From UBA668 sp043740085 (GTDB taxonomy: Bacteria; Actinomycetota; Acidimicrobiia; Acidimicrobiales; Ilumatobacteraceae), in contig JAYUCY010000095.1 in NCBI GenBank assembly GCA_043740085.1, positions 1-18,379 of the forward strand: a DNA stretch of 18,379 bases, written 5' to 3'. Within the stretch, counting starts at the first letter, position 1. Each line of letters starts with the position of its first letter. Both the position numbers and the translations under genes were made by a program. The notes beneath the pieces were generated by a model. It worked only from the letters and a program-made list of their open reading frames with translations. It ran no database searches and was not told where the DNA came from. This document shows positions 1-7,568 of this stretch, piece after piece.

Positions 1-1064
1 TCCGGCCCGAACGCTGTTGTGGCGTACTTGGTGGTCATGTCGCGACCGGTACGTGAGTTGGTCACCGACATGCCGCGCTCGAAGTGACCCGAACAGATGC
101 GGGCAAACGCGATGCGGTCGCGATGCGACGGATCCATGTTTGCCTGCACCTTGAACACGAACGCGCTGAACGGCGAATCGAGCGCGTGTGGCACGTCGTC
201 ACGATCGACACGCGGCGACGGCGGGGGAGCGAACTCAACCACCGCGTCAAGCAGCGTGCGGACGCCAAAGTTTGTGAGCGCCGAACCGACGAACAGCGGG
301 GTCGATTCGCCGGCGAGGAACGACGGCAGGTCGAGATCGGCGCCGACGGCATCGAGCAAGCCGACCTCATCCATCGCGGTCTTCCACACTCGGCGGGAAC
401 CGGCATCGGCGCCGTCGACAGCTGACTGGATATCGGACTCGACTTCCAACGCTTCCGACGCGCCGCGCGCCGTGCGGGTGTATCGCGTGTAGCGCTGCGT
501 GCGGCGATTGACGAGACCCTGGAACTCGTCGCCGCTACCCACCGGCCAGGTCACAGGCGTGGGCCGCAGTTTGATCTGCTGCTCGATCTCGTCGAGCAGT
601 TCCAACGGGTCACGACCCGGTCGGTCGTACTTGTTGAGGAAGGTGATGACTGGCAGGTTGCGCGACCGGCACACCTGGAACAGCTTGAGCGTTTGGGCTT
701 CGATGCCCTTCGCCGCGTCGAGCACCATCACGACCGCGTCGACGGCGGACAGCACGCGATAGGTGTCTTCGCTGAAGTCGCGGTGGCCAGGCGTATCGAG
801 CAGATTCATCGTGAACTCGGCACCGCTGCCGACGACGTACGGGAACTGCATCACAGTGGAACTGATGGAAATGCCGCGCTGCTGCTCCAGCTCCATCCAG
901 TCGCTGCGTGCACTGCGCCGGCCCTCACGAGCGTGCACTGCGCCGGCCACCTGCACTGCGCCGGAGTACAGCAGGAACTTCTCGGTGAGGGTGGTCTTGC
1001 CCGCGTCGGGGTGGCTGATGATGGCGAACGTGCGTCGCTGCAGGCTCTCGGCGGTCACGTCCAT
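1..1064 (-). CDS. prfC: Peptide chain release factor 3, GTPase (3' end cut by window edge)
   Basis: The first ~354 codons of RF3, the translational GTPase that recycles RF1/RF2 from the ribosome after peptide release; the family is about 530 residues, so the C-terminal third lies beyond position 1. Seen: the G1 loop HPDAGKTT near residues 18-25, the segment SDWMELEQQRGIS (switch region, typical of RF3 rather than EF-G), G3 DTPGHRDFSEDTYR, and G4 in FLNKYDRP. The ATG at 1064 starts MDVTAESLQRRTFAIISHPD, matching the usual RF3 start. A TAGCCT hexamer lies 9 nt upstream. The gene follows the XRE regulator after 39 bp on the same strand. Odd: a 13-bp motif occurs three times in codons about 33-52, in two reading frames. 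EF-G is less likely because of the SDWMELE motif. Confidence 0.93.
   Translation of the reverse strand, partial: MDVTAESLQRRTFAIISHPDAGKTTLTEKFLLYSGAVQVAGAVHAREGRRSARSDWMELEQQRGISISSTVMQFPYVVGSGAEFTMNLLDTPGHRDFSEDTYRVLSAVDAVVMVLDAAKGIEAQTLKLFQVCRSRNLPVITFLNKYDRPGRDPLELLDEIEQQIKLRPTPVTWPVGSGDEFQGLVNRRTQRYTRYTRTARGASEALEVESDIQSAVDGADAGSRRVWKTAMDEVGLLDAVGADLDLPSFLAGESTPLFVGSALTNFGVRTLLDAVVEFAPPPSPRVDRDDVPHALDSPFSAFVFKVQANMDPSHRDRIAFARICSGHFERGMSVTNSRTGRDMTTKYATTAFGP
909..964. repeat. Three copies of a 13-bp motif inside prfC
   Basis: TGCACTGCGCCGG occurs exactly at 909-921, 934-946 and 952-964. On the coding strand two copies read SGAVQ/AGAVH in one frame and the third reads in another frame as RRSAR. 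The protein length through this loop looks normal for RF3, so the repeats did not lengthen the protein. Confidence 0.8.
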
Positions 1065-1073
1065 AGCCCGTCG

Positions 1074-1079
1074 AGGCTA
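1074..1079 (-). promoter_or_regulatory. Candidate -10 hexamer TAGCCT for prfC
   Basis: TAGCCT on the minus strand ends 9 nt before the prfC ATG. No purine-rich ribosome binding site fits between them, so a leaderless or very short-leader mRNA is possible. It lies in the 39-bp gap after the regulator gene, so prfC could also be read through from upstream. Confidence 0.4.
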
Positions 1080-1103
1080 CCGGCGGCGCGGGGCGTCGAT
1101 GGG

Positions 1104-1925
1104 TCAGGCGATGCTGCGCCAGGCCGCCAGGCGCTCGGCGCTGTCGTCGCCGGGGAGCGGGAGCTGACAAACCACTTTCAGACCCGGCCATTCGCTGGGC
1201 GTCAGCTGCTGGTACTCAAACGCCAGCTCGCCAGCACGCGGGTGGTGATAGCGCCGCACGCGAGTTTGGAACTGTGCAACGTCGAGCTGGGCCCACCACT
1301 CGGCGAACTCAGGGCTGACGGTGCGCAGTCGCTCGACCAGTGCCAACACCTTTGAGTCGGTGCGTAGCCCAGCGGTGCCAGCGCGGAACTCGGCCAGGAT
1401 GCGGCGAGCTTGCTCGGGCCAATCGACTACCAACTCACGTGCCGACGGCTCGCCGAAGAACACCCACACGAGGTTGCGGTCGTCGGGGTCGAGGTGGTCG
1501 ATCATCGGGTAGAGGTGCGACTGCGCGCGGTTCCACGCAAGGAACTCCCACCGCGGCCCCAACACATACGCGGGTGCTGGGTCCATCGAGGCGATCAGGC
1601 GCACCAGCGCGTCGGGCGCGTCGTCGACTTCGGGCACCGGCTCGCCGGGCACACGGGCCGCGAGTGTCAGCAGGTGATGGCGCTCGGCGTCGTCCAACCG
1701 CAGGCTGCGTGCCAGCGCCTCCAACACGTCGACCGACGCGTTGATCGGCCGTCCCTGCTCCAGCCACGTGTACCAGGTGACCGAGACGCCGGCGAGCACG
1801 GCGATCTCCTCGCGCCGCAGCCCGGGCGTGCGCCGTGCGCGCCCAGGGGGCAAACCAACGTCGTCAGGGTGTAGCGCCTCGCGACGCGCGCGCAGGAACG
1901 CAGCTAGCTCGTCGCGACGGTTCAT
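1104..1925 (-). CDS. XRE-family regulator with MmyB-like ligand-binding domain
   Basis: A 273-residue DNA-binding regulator. Residues about 5-85 form an HTH_31/XRE helix-turn-helix, with the recognisable core GLRREEIAVLAGVSVTWYTW near residues 35-55 and LEQGRPINAS after it. Residues about 105-270 match the MmyB-like ligand-binding domain, with the family-typical patterns YVLGPRWEFLAWN and FFGEPSARELVVDW. Such proteins are common in actinobacteria, and the ligand is generally unknown. The ATG at 1925 is used because the protein then begins in the usual family way (NRRDELAAFLRARR). It lies 30 bp after the S15 hydrolase and 39 bp before prfC, so it may be co-transcribed. Its target is not evident; the hydrolase is a plausible neighbour target (inference). 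Confidence 0.9.
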   Translation of the reverse strand: MNRRDELAAFLRARREALHPDDVGLPPGRARRTPGLRREEIAVLAGVSVTWYTWLEQGRPINASVDVLEALARSLRLDDAERHHLLTLAARVPGEPVPEVDDAPDALVRLIASMDPAPAYVLGPRWEFLAWNRAQSHLYPMIDHLDPDDRNLVWVFFGEPSARELVVDWPEQARRILAEFRAGTAGLRTDSKVLALVERLRTVSPEFAEWWAQLDVAQFQTRVRRYHHPRAGELAFEYQQLTPSEWPGLKVVCQLPLPGDDSAERLAAWRSIA

Positions 1926-1931
1926 ACAGCC

Positions 1932-1937
1932 ATTCGA
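1932..1937 (-). promoter_or_regulatory. Candidate weak -10 (TCGAAT) for the XRE regulator
   Basis: TCGAAT on the minus strand lies exactly 6 nt before the ATG at 1925, the same spacing as in several other genes of this window. The match to TANNNT is imperfect (C at position 2), so this is a low-confidence call. Confidence 0.25.
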
Positions 1938-1955
1938 TCATGCGGCGGGCGAACC

Positions 1956-4265
1956 TCAACCGCCATTTGCTGCAGGCACATATTTGCGGCACGGCTGACC
2001 GCGCAGCGAACCACACGCAGGCGGTGCGGGTGCGGCTACCGTCACTGGTACGACCGACAACACGAGCTGCGACGGGTGGTCGATGTCGTGGGCGATGGTG
2101 ACCGTCTCGCCGTCGCTGATGGAGCGGAACGCCCAGATGGCACGGCTGTTGCCCGGCGCGTCGATGGTCAGACGGATCCGGCTGCCGGCGCGGAAGGGAT
2201 GGGCAAACGGGAACAGATCGACACGTGCAGGGACAAACTCGCCGGCAGGAAGGTCTGCGGCGTCGACTTTGGTATGTGTGTGCACCGGATGCAGAACGGT
2301 GCTTGCCGACTCATCGAGGGCACGTTGGCTGGCACGCAGCCAACCACTTTGCACATAGATCTCGGTGCCATCGGGGCGAACCTCGGTGACAGTGACCTCC
2401 AGGTCGGTGTCAGCCGCGTTGGACTGCACCCACAGGTCAACCGACCCGCTGCCGGCCACGACGGTGTCGGCCGGAAGAGGCGGGGTGACGTAGCCAAGCC
2501 CGGTGCCATCCGGCAGCGACTGCCAGTTGTACTTCACATCGGCGCGCCAGACGCCGTTGCCGCCGCCCTGGTCAGTGCCATCGTAGAAGGTTGCGGGAAG
2601 GGCAGCTGGGTCGGCGGTGTACGTGTCGTCGCCGAATGGGACCGCGACGGCTGGGTCCACCGCGGCGCCGCCCTCGACGTGCGGAACCAGGCGACCGCCA
2701 TCGAACAGTGCCCAGGTGGTGGCAGTCGCATCGGGGATGGGCCAGGCGTCGAACTCCTCGACGAAGTTCGGCTCCGGGGTGCCGGGCGAGAACGCCGCAT
2801 TGCCGCCCTGCTCGAAGAACACACGCACCGGCTTGTCGGCTTCGAAGGCGGCCAGCGCATCCGCGTACGTCATCCCCGCGAAGCGACTCTCGAACGGGGC
2901 AAACCTGCTGACACCCCAGATGATGCTGCCCAGCGCCGCGGCGATGCCGGCACCGACTGACAGGTCGGGAACTTTCTTGCCCACGTACAACTGCAGGAAC
3001 TCCATATATCGGCCGGCCACCGGCGGGCTGAGCGACTCGGTGTGCAAACCGTTGGTCAACGTCACGTACACGTGCGGCGAGGCGGTGAAGTTGGGCAGCA
3101 TGTTGGGGAAGTGGCCACCGGTCTGCTCGTCCTGCCAGGCGCCTGCGATGAACACCGGCACGTTGATCCGATCGACGAACGTGGCCGGCGCGAGCGGGTC
3201 GCCCAGCTCGCTCGTGTAGAACGGATTCTCGTCAATCTCCGCGACGAGATCCGAGTTCTGCAGGCGCAGCAGCTGGTTGTCGGCACAGCGCTTGTCGCCG
3301 CCATCGGCACGGTCCTTGGTCCAGCCTTGGCCGTAGGGCTTGCTATTTTCGACGCGCTGCCGCGTCCAGTCGACGGCGAAGCCCGTGTTGAGAATGCCGC
3401 CGGGGTACAGCGTGGAGCGGAAGCTGTCGTCCAACACCGACAACGGGGTAATGCTGTTGAGACTGGGCGGCTGCGTGGCGGCGACGTAGAGCTGACTGAT
3501 GCCCGGGTAGCTGATTCCAACCATGCCGACCTCGTGGTCCATGACCCACGGCTGGGCGGCGACCACTTCGATTGTGTCGTAGCCGTCGAGCGACTGCACC
3601 GTTTCGAAGAAGCGAAATGATCCGCCGCTGCAACCGGTACCGCGCATGTTGACGCCCACATACGCGAAGCCTTGCGCCGTGTAGAGCGCTACCAGCCGGG
3701 CGCTGTTGGGGTCGCTGGGCTGGTAACCGCTGTACTCGACGACGGTGGGGTAGGGGCCGCCGTCAGCCGGGCCGGGCAGGATCACGTTGGCACTGAGCGT
3801 GGTGCCGTCGCGCGTGGTGATATAGCCAAAGCCGCCCGCCGGCAACAGGTCTTGGCTGTCGTACAGCGACGAGGGAGGCACGTCGGTCGCGCTGGCGACG
3901 GTGAATGCCTCGCTGCGCTCGGTGTCGCTCTCGATCACGTACTCGCCAGGCGCGACGTTGCGAAAGAGCAGCGAGCCCTGCTCGTCGACGGTCCCGCTGG
4001 CGGTCAGCTCACCCGCGGGCGTGCGCACTGCCAGCGCCGCCCCGGGCTCGCCACCGAGCACGGCAACCTGTTCGGTTCCCGGCTGGGTGGTGAACGACGC
4101 AGCGGCGAGGCCCGGTGCCGCAGTCGTGGCGCTGACGATGGAGGTCTCGACTGCCGTGCCGGGTGAGGTGTCCGCGGTGGTGCCACCGTCGTCACTGCAC
4201 GATGCAGTGAACAGCAGCGCGACCACGACGGCAGCGCGGAGGGAGGTAGTGCGACGAGACAACAT
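1956..4265 (-). CDS. CocE/NonD-family (peptidase S15-type) hydrolase, lipoprotein
   Basis: A 769-residue exported alpha/beta hydrolase of the X-Pro dipeptidyl-peptidase/cocaine-esterase superfamily; substrate unknown (acyl esters, amides or peptides are all known for relatives). The N-terminus has a charged start, a hydrophobic run and a lipobox-like LFTASC with Cys23, so it is probably anchored outside the membrane. Residues about 60-125 look like a small beta-sandwich domain, then the catalytic domain from about 140. The nucleophile elbow GISYPG gives Ser252. Asp379 (in AWQDEQTGGHF) and His408 (in NGLHTES) fit the rest of the triad. From about 540 to the end it resembles the PepX C-terminal jelly-roll domain. 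The ATG at 4265 has GGAAG 9 nt upstream. It heads a same-strand run with the XRE regulator and prfC. Confidence 0.9.
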   Translation of the reverse strand: MLSRRTTSLRAAVVVALLFTASCSDDGGTTADTSPGTAVETSIVSATTAAPGLAAASFTTQPGTEQVAVLGGEPGAALAVRTPAGELTASGTVDEQGSLLFRNVAPGEYVIESDTERSEAFTVASATDVPPSSLYDSQDLLPAGGFGYITTRDGTTLSANVILPGPADGGPYPTVVEYSGYQPSDPNSARLVALYTAQGFAYVGVNMRGTGCSGGSFRFFETVQSLDGYDTIEVVAAQPWVMDHEVGMVGISYPGISQLYVAATQPPSLNSITPLSVLDDSFRSTLYPGGILNTGFAVDWTRQRVENSKPYGQGWTKDRADGGDKRCADNQLLRLQNSDLVAEIDENPFYTSELGDPLAPATFVDRINVPVFIAGAWQDEQTGGHFPNMLPNFTASPHVYVTLTNGLHTESLSPPVAGRYMEFLQLYVGKKVPDLSVGAGIAAALGSIIWGVSRFAPFESRFAGMTYADALAAFEADKPVRVFFEQGGNAAFSPGTPEPNFVEEFDAWPIPDATATTWALFDGGRLVPHVEGGAAVDPAVAVPFGDDTYTADPAALPATFYDGTDQGGGNGVWRADVKYNWQSLPDGTGLGYVTPPLPADTVVAGSGSVDLWVQSNAADTDLEVTVTEVRPDGTEIYVQSGWLRASQRALDESASTVLHPVHTHTKVDAADLPAGEFVPARVDLFPFAHPFRAGSRIRLTIDAPGNSRAIWAFRSISDGETVTIAHDIDHPSQLVLSVVPVTVAAPAPPACGSLRGQPCRKYVPAANGG

Positions 4266-4274
4266 TCGGCGAGT

Positions 4275-4279
4275 CTTCC
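4275..4279 (-). promoter_or_regulatory. Ribosome binding site for the S15 hydrolase
   Basis: GGAAG on the minus strand sits 9 nt before the ATG at 4265. This is one of few starts in the window with a Shine-Dalgarno-like signal and supports the chosen start. Confidence 0.4.
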
Positions 4280-4312
4280 ATGCAGGTGTGTGGCGTCCCT
4301 GACCCGAACGGC

Positions 4313-4318
4313 CACAAT
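4313..4318 (+). promoter_or_regulatory. Candidate -10 (CACAAT) for the M20 peptidase
   Basis: CACAAT lies exactly 6 nt before the GTG at 4325. The same 6-nt spacing is seen at 11154-11159 (CAGAAT) before the M24 gene, with similar surrounding bases. It favours the GTG over the ATG at 4280. Confidence 0.4.
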
Positions 4319-4324
4319 GGTGGA

Positions 4325-5410
4325 GTGATCGATCTGCAGGCGATGCTCGCCGACCTTGAACTGCTCGTCAACACCGAGTCCCCGTCAAACGACGTGCCTC
4401 GGCTGACTGTCAGCGCACTGGCGCTCGCCGGTGTGATGGAGCGACGGTTGGGCAGCGCCCCGTCCGTCATCGAGGGTCCGGCTGGTCCACACGTCCACTG
4501 GAGCGGTGGTGGCACGCCGAAGGTGCTGATCGTCGGCCATCACGACACCGTCTTCCCGGTCGGCTCATGCGCGGCCCGTCCCTTCACCGTCGCTGAAGGT
4601 CGTGCGACCGGGCCGGGCATCTTCGACATGAAGACCGGGGTGGTCCAGGCCGTCCATGCAGTGGCCTCCCTCGCCGACTGCAGTGGCGTCGAGATTCTGA
4701 TCACCGCCGACGAAGAGGTGGGCAGCGGCACCAGCCGCGCGCTCCTCGAAGCGCGTGCACTCGCCTGCGGCAACGTATTGGTGTGCGAGGCCAGTGCCGA
4801 TGGCGGCGCGCTGAAGACCGCCCGCAAGGGCACTGGTGGCTACGAAGTGGTGGTGCACGGCAAAGCGGCACACGCGGGGCTGGAGCCGGAAAAGGGCATC
4901 AACTCGCTGGTGGCAGCGGCCGAGCTCATCCTGCAGATCAACACCTTCGGCGACCCGGCCACCGCTACCACCGTCACGCCCACCGTCGCCAGTGCTGGCA
5001 CCGCCGACAACGTCGTACCCGCCCAGGCGCGCATCCGCGTCGACGTCCGCGTCGAGCAGCCGGGCGAGGAACAGCGCCTGGCCGCAGCCTTCGGTGCGCT
5101 CACCACCTCGGTGTCAGGTGCCACCATCGAAGTCACGGGTGGCGTCGACCGCCCGCCCATGCCATCGTCGGCCTCGGCAACGCTGTTCCCAGTTGCCGTC
5201 GCCGCAGGTGCGGCCATCGGCTTCGGCGAAATCGTCGGCGTTGGCGTCGGTGGCGGCAGCGACGGCAACTTCACCGCAGCTGTTGGTGTGCCCACCCTCG
5301 ATGGTCTTGGCGCCGTTGGTGGCGGCGCCCACGCTGACCACGAATACGTGCTGGTCGACACGATGGTGCCGCGTGCGGCGCTGCTCGCCGCCATCATCGA
5401 GCGCCTCTAG
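4325..5410 (+). CDS. M20-family zinc metallopeptidase (glutamate carboxypeptidase/ArgE/DapE-like)
   Basis: A 361-residue cytoplasmic hydrolase of the M20 family, which removes C-terminal or acyl-linked amino acids with a two-metal centre. Seen, counted from the GTG: GHHDTVFP (His73-Asp74 region), the bridging Asp101 in GIFDMKTG, the general base and ligand Glu130-Glu131 in ITADEEVGSG, the CEAS segment near residue 155, and the C-terminal His in GGAHADHEYV. A dimerisation domain fits between about 165 and 265 (GTGGYEVVVHGKAAHAG onward). No signal peptide is seen. The open frame continues upstream to an ATG at 4280, but the extra 15 residues look non-coding and a -10-like box lies 6 nt before the GTG. 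The exact substrate cannot be told from sequence. Divergent from the S15 hydrolase with about 59 bp between starts. Confidence 0.88.
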   Translation: MIDLQAMLADLELLVNTESPSNDVPRLTVSALALAGVMERRLGSAPSVIEGPAGPHVHWSGGGTPKVLIVGHHDTVFPVGSCAARPFTVAEGRATGPGIFDMKTGVVQAVHAVASLADCSGVEILITADEEVGSGTSRALLEARALACGNVLVCEASADGGALKTARKGTGGYEVVVHGKAAHAGLEPEKGINSLVAAAELILQINTFGDPATATTVTPTVASAGTADNVVPAQARIRVDVRVEQPGEEQRLAAAFGALTTSVSGATIEVTGGVDRPPMPSSASATLFPVAVAAGAAIGFGEIVGVGVGGGSDGNFTAAVGVPTLDGLGAVGGGAHADHEYVLVDTMVPRAALLAAIIERL

Positions 5411-5437
5411 CCGGGTTGGTCGCGGCGAGGCGGTGGG

Positions 5438-5549
5438 TTCTGGGTGCTTCCCGTCCCGGAAGCCGGGACTGGATACGCCCAGCAACCCAACTGACACGAT
5501 GTCTGCCCAGAAACTATTTGTACGCGCAAATGGGGGTGAGCAGTGTCAG
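5438..5549. repeat. Structured intergenic repeat element, copy 1 (about 112 bp)
   Basis: This copy fills most of the 208-bp gap between the convergent M20 and argG genes. It contains an outer inverted repeat TTCTGGG (5438-5444)/CCCAGAA (5506-5512) around a tight hairpin GTCCCGG-AAG-CCGGGAC (5453-5469). Next comes an imperfect palindrome TTGTACGCGCAA (5518-5529) followed by ATGGGGG and CAGTGTCAG. CTGACAC (5491-5497) pairs with GTGTCAG (5543-5549). The same order of parts recurs at 14219-14331. The hairpins could serve as a two-way terminator for the flanking genes. The rest of the gap (5411-5437 and 5550-5618) shows only a GACCCGGGTC palindrome at 5603-5612. Confidence 0.8.
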
Positions 5550-5618
5550 TAGGGCGGCACGGGATCCGCTGCGAGGCTTGGGACACGTTGCAGCGCAGCG
5601 CCGACCCGGGTCAGCGAG

Positions 5619-6947
5619 CTACTCGGTGCCGCCTTCGAGGGCCATCAGCCCGCCGCTGGTGAGGGTGCCGGCGTTGCGGTAGACCTCCAACTTGGCGCGG
5701 CTGTCGTCGATGTCGAGGTTGCGCATGGTCAGCTGGCCGATGCGGTCCAGCGGGCCGAAGGCCTGGCCGTCGACCTTCTCCATGCTCAACCGCTCCGGCG
5801 CGTACGTGAGGTTGGGGCTGATGGTGTCGAGGATGGTGTAGTCGTCACCGCGGCGCAGGCGCAGCGTGACCTCGCCGGTGATGGCGGCGCCAATCCAGCG
5901 CAGCAGCGGCTCGCGCAGCATCAGGGACTGCGGGTCGAACCAGCGGCCCTCGTACAGCAGTCGACCCAGGCGACGGCCCATTGTGCGGTAATTCTCGATG
6001 GTGTTCTCGTTGTGAATGCCAGTCACCAGCCGCTCGTACGCGATGTGCAGTAATGCCAGTCCGGGGCCTTCGTAGATGCCGCGGCTCTTGGCTTCGATGA
6101 TGCGGTTCTCGATCTGGTCGCACATGCCCAAGCCGTGGCGACCGCCAATGATGTTGGCGGCCGACACCAGCGCGACGCGATCCGAGAACTCCTCGCCGTT
6201 GATCGCGACCGGCCAACCCTCGTGAAAGCGGATGGTGACTACCTCGGGCTCGATCGCCACACCAAGGTCGTAGTGCGCTACGCCCATGATCGGCTCGACG
6301 ATGTCCATCGACGTGCCCAGTTCTTCGAGCAGCTTGGCCTCGTGCGTCGCGCCCCAGATGTTGGCGTCGGTGCTGTACGCCTTCTCCTTGCTGGTGCGGT
6401 ACGGCAGGTTGCGCTGAGTCAGGAACTCGCTCATCTCGGCGCGGCCGCCCAGCTCGTCGACGAAGGCTTCGTCAAGCCACGGCTTGTAGATGCGCAGGTT
6501 GGGGTTCACCAGCAGGCCGTAGCGATAGAAGCGCTCGATGTCGTTGCCCTTATAGGTGCTGCCGTCGCCCCAGATATCGACGCCGTCTTCCTTCATGGCC
6601 CGCACCAGCAGCGTGCCGGTGACGGCGCGGCCAAGGGGAGTGGTGTTGAAGTAGGTCTTGCCGGCGGTGGTGATATGGAATGCACCGCACTGCAGTGCGA
6701 CCAGACCTTCATGCACCAACTCGGTGCGGCAGTCGATGATGCGAGCGTGTTCGGCCCCGTACTCCTTGGCGCGGTCGGGGACGCCGGGCAGGTCTGGCTC
6801 GTCTTGCTGGCCCAGGTCGGCCGTATAGCAGTAGGGCACGGCGCCCCTTTCGCGCATCCACGCAACGGCGGCCGATGTGTCGAGACCGCCGCTGAACGCA
6901 ATACCGACGAGCTCGCCGACGGGGAGGGAAGTAAGCACCTTGGACAT
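5619..6947 (-). CDS. argG: Argininosuccinate synthase
   Basis: A 442-residue cytoplasmic enzyme that joins citrulline and aspartate with ATP to make argininosuccinate, the penultimate step of arginine synthesis. The PP-loop FSGGLDTSAA (residues 18-27) binds ATP. Further family signatures are CYTADLGQQDEPD, STYKGNDIERFYRYG, KPWLDEAFVDELGGRAEMSEF and GRRLGRLLYEGRWFDPQ. Length and sequence fit the longer E. coli-like type (about 447) rather than the roughly 400-residue Bacillus type. The ATG at 6947 begins MSKVLTSLP, the standard start of this type. No other arg gene is in the window, so it stands alone. TAGCGT lies 9 nt upstream. Confidence 0.97.
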   Translation of the reverse strand: MSKVLTSLPVGELVGIAFSGGLDTSAAVAWMRERGAVPYCYTADLGQQDEPDLPGVPDRAKEYGAEHARIIDCRTELVHEGLVALQCGAFHITTAGKTYFNTTPLGRAVTGTLLVRAMKEDGVDIWGDGSTYKGNDIERFYRYGLLVNPNLRIYKPWLDEAFVDELGGRAEMSEFLTQRNLPYRTSKEKAYSTDANIWGATHEAKLLEELGTSMDIVEPIMGVAHYDLGVAIEPEVVTIRFHEGWPVAINGEEFSDRVALVSAANIIGGRHGLGMCDQIENRIIEAKSRGIYEGPGLALLHIAYERLVTGIHNENTIENYRTMGRRLGRLLYEGRWFDPQSLMLREPLLRWIGAAITGEVTLRLRRGDDYTILDTISPNLTYAPERLSMEKVDGQAFGPLDRIGQLTMRNLDIDDSRAKLEVYRNAGTLTSGGLMALEGGTE

Positions 6948-6956
6948 CGCTGCCCG

Positions 6957-6962
6957 ACGCTA
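6957..6962 (-). promoter_or_regulatory. Candidate -10 (TAGCGT) for argG
   Basis: TAGCGT on the minus strand fits TANNNT and ends 9 nt before the argG ATG, leaving almost no leader. No convincing arginine operator half-sites were recognised in the 56-bp gap. Confidence 0.35.
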
Positions 6963-7003
6963 GCGCCCGGCCTTCATGTGCAGCGCCGTTCGAGTGGACG
7001 CGT

Positions 7004-7483
7004 CTACTCAGCGCTGCGGAATACCCCGGCGAAGCAGGCGACGGAGATGAACAGGCCGGCGAGCGCAAGACCGAATTCAATCGCTGCGTAGCCGGGCACC
7101 CGGATGACGTCGAAGGCCGCGACGACGGCGACGAAGCCGGCGCCGCCGATGCCCCACCACGGGAGCCAGCGCTTTGCGGTCCAGCCAGCAGTGGCGAGTG
7201 CCAGCGGAACGGTGAACGGCAGCAGGCTGATCAGGATCAGTTGCGGGTCGGTGGTCGGCCCCAACCACCAGGTGGAAAGGCCGATGAGACGCGAGCTGTA
7301 CCACACGGCGGCGAACGAGCCCGCAATCAGCAGCCAGCCAACTGCGAAGACCGTGCTCCAGCCCGCGGTGAGCTGGCCAGCCTCGGCGCCGATTGTCGCG
7401 TCGAGTCGAGAAACCGCGACAACATCGGGATCGGCCGGCGGTGACGGCAGCGTGAACGGCGCGGGGTCGGGGGTCGGCTCCAT
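7004..7483 (-). CDS. Small multi-pass membrane protein, unknown function
   Basis: A 159-residue protein not recognised as a known family. A Pro-rich soluble N-terminus (MEPTPDPAPFTLPSPPADPD) of about 45 residues is followed by four likely membrane segments: near residues 45-62 (FAVGWLLIAGSFAAVWY), 80-97 (LILISLLPFTVPLALA), 108-126 (WGIGGAGFVAVVAAFDV) and 133-153 (AIEFGLALAGLFISVACFAG). The frame is open upstream to 7600, but that extension would run into the divergent glycosyltransferase and looks non-coding. The ATG at 7483 has TACCCT 9 nt upstream. It lies 56 bp upstream of argG on the same strand; there is no sign of a functional link. Confidence 0.7.
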   Translation of the reverse strand: MEPTPDPAPFTLPSPPADPDVVAVSRLDATIGAEAGQLTAGWSTVFAVGWLLIAGSFAAVWYSSRLIGLSTWWLGPTTDPQLILISLLPFTVPLALATAGWTAKRWLPWWGIGGAGFVAVVAAFDVIRVPGYAAIEFGLALAGLFISVACFAGVFRSAE

Positions 7484-7492
7484 CTGCGCCAG

Positions 7493-7498
7493 AGGGTA
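7493..7498 (-). promoter_or_regulatory. Candidate -10 (TACCCT) for the small membrane protein
   Basis: TACCCT on the minus strand fits TANNNT and ends 9 nt before the ATG at 7483. Its location supports the shorter start. Confidence 0.35.
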
Positions 7499-7554
7499 GC
7501 GGCTATCTGCCAATGCCTCGCAGCACCCGAGGCACTGGCCGGACACGCAACCGC

Positions 7555-7560
7555 TAGCCT
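7555..7560 (+). promoter_or_regulatory. Candidate -10 (TAGCCT) for the glycosyltransferase
   Basis: TAGCCT ends 8 nt before the GTG at 7569. The same hexamer precedes prfC (9 nt) and the membrane protein at 13220 (7 nt). Confidence 0.4.
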
Positions 7561-7568
7561 TGCGACCC

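Noticed and set aside
1956..1990. Degenerate copy of the repeat palindrome at the 3' end of the S15 hydrolase gene (GCAAATGGCGGTTGA resembling GCAAATGGGGGGTAA)
   Set aside because: The similarity is confined to about 12 bases and lacks the hairpins and CAGTGTCAG, so chance is likely.
2076..2960. 294-codon plus-strand ORF
   Set aside because: Antisense to the S15 hydrolase, whose catalytic motifs are clear; the plus-strand product is Gly/Arg/Val-rich with no domain.
4280..4324. ATG at 4280 as start of the M20 peptidase
   Set aside because: The extra 15 residues show no family likeness and run into the promoter region of the divergent hydrolase; the GTG at 4325 has a -10-like box 6 nt upstream.
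5603..5612. GACCCGGGTC palindrome as an attachment or restriction signal
   Set aside because: Short palindromes like this arise often by chance in GC-rich DNA, and nothing nearby supports a function.
6948..7003. Arginine-responsive operator or riboswitch before argG
   Set aside because: The gap is only 56 bp and no ARG-box-like inverted sites or leader hairpins were recognised.
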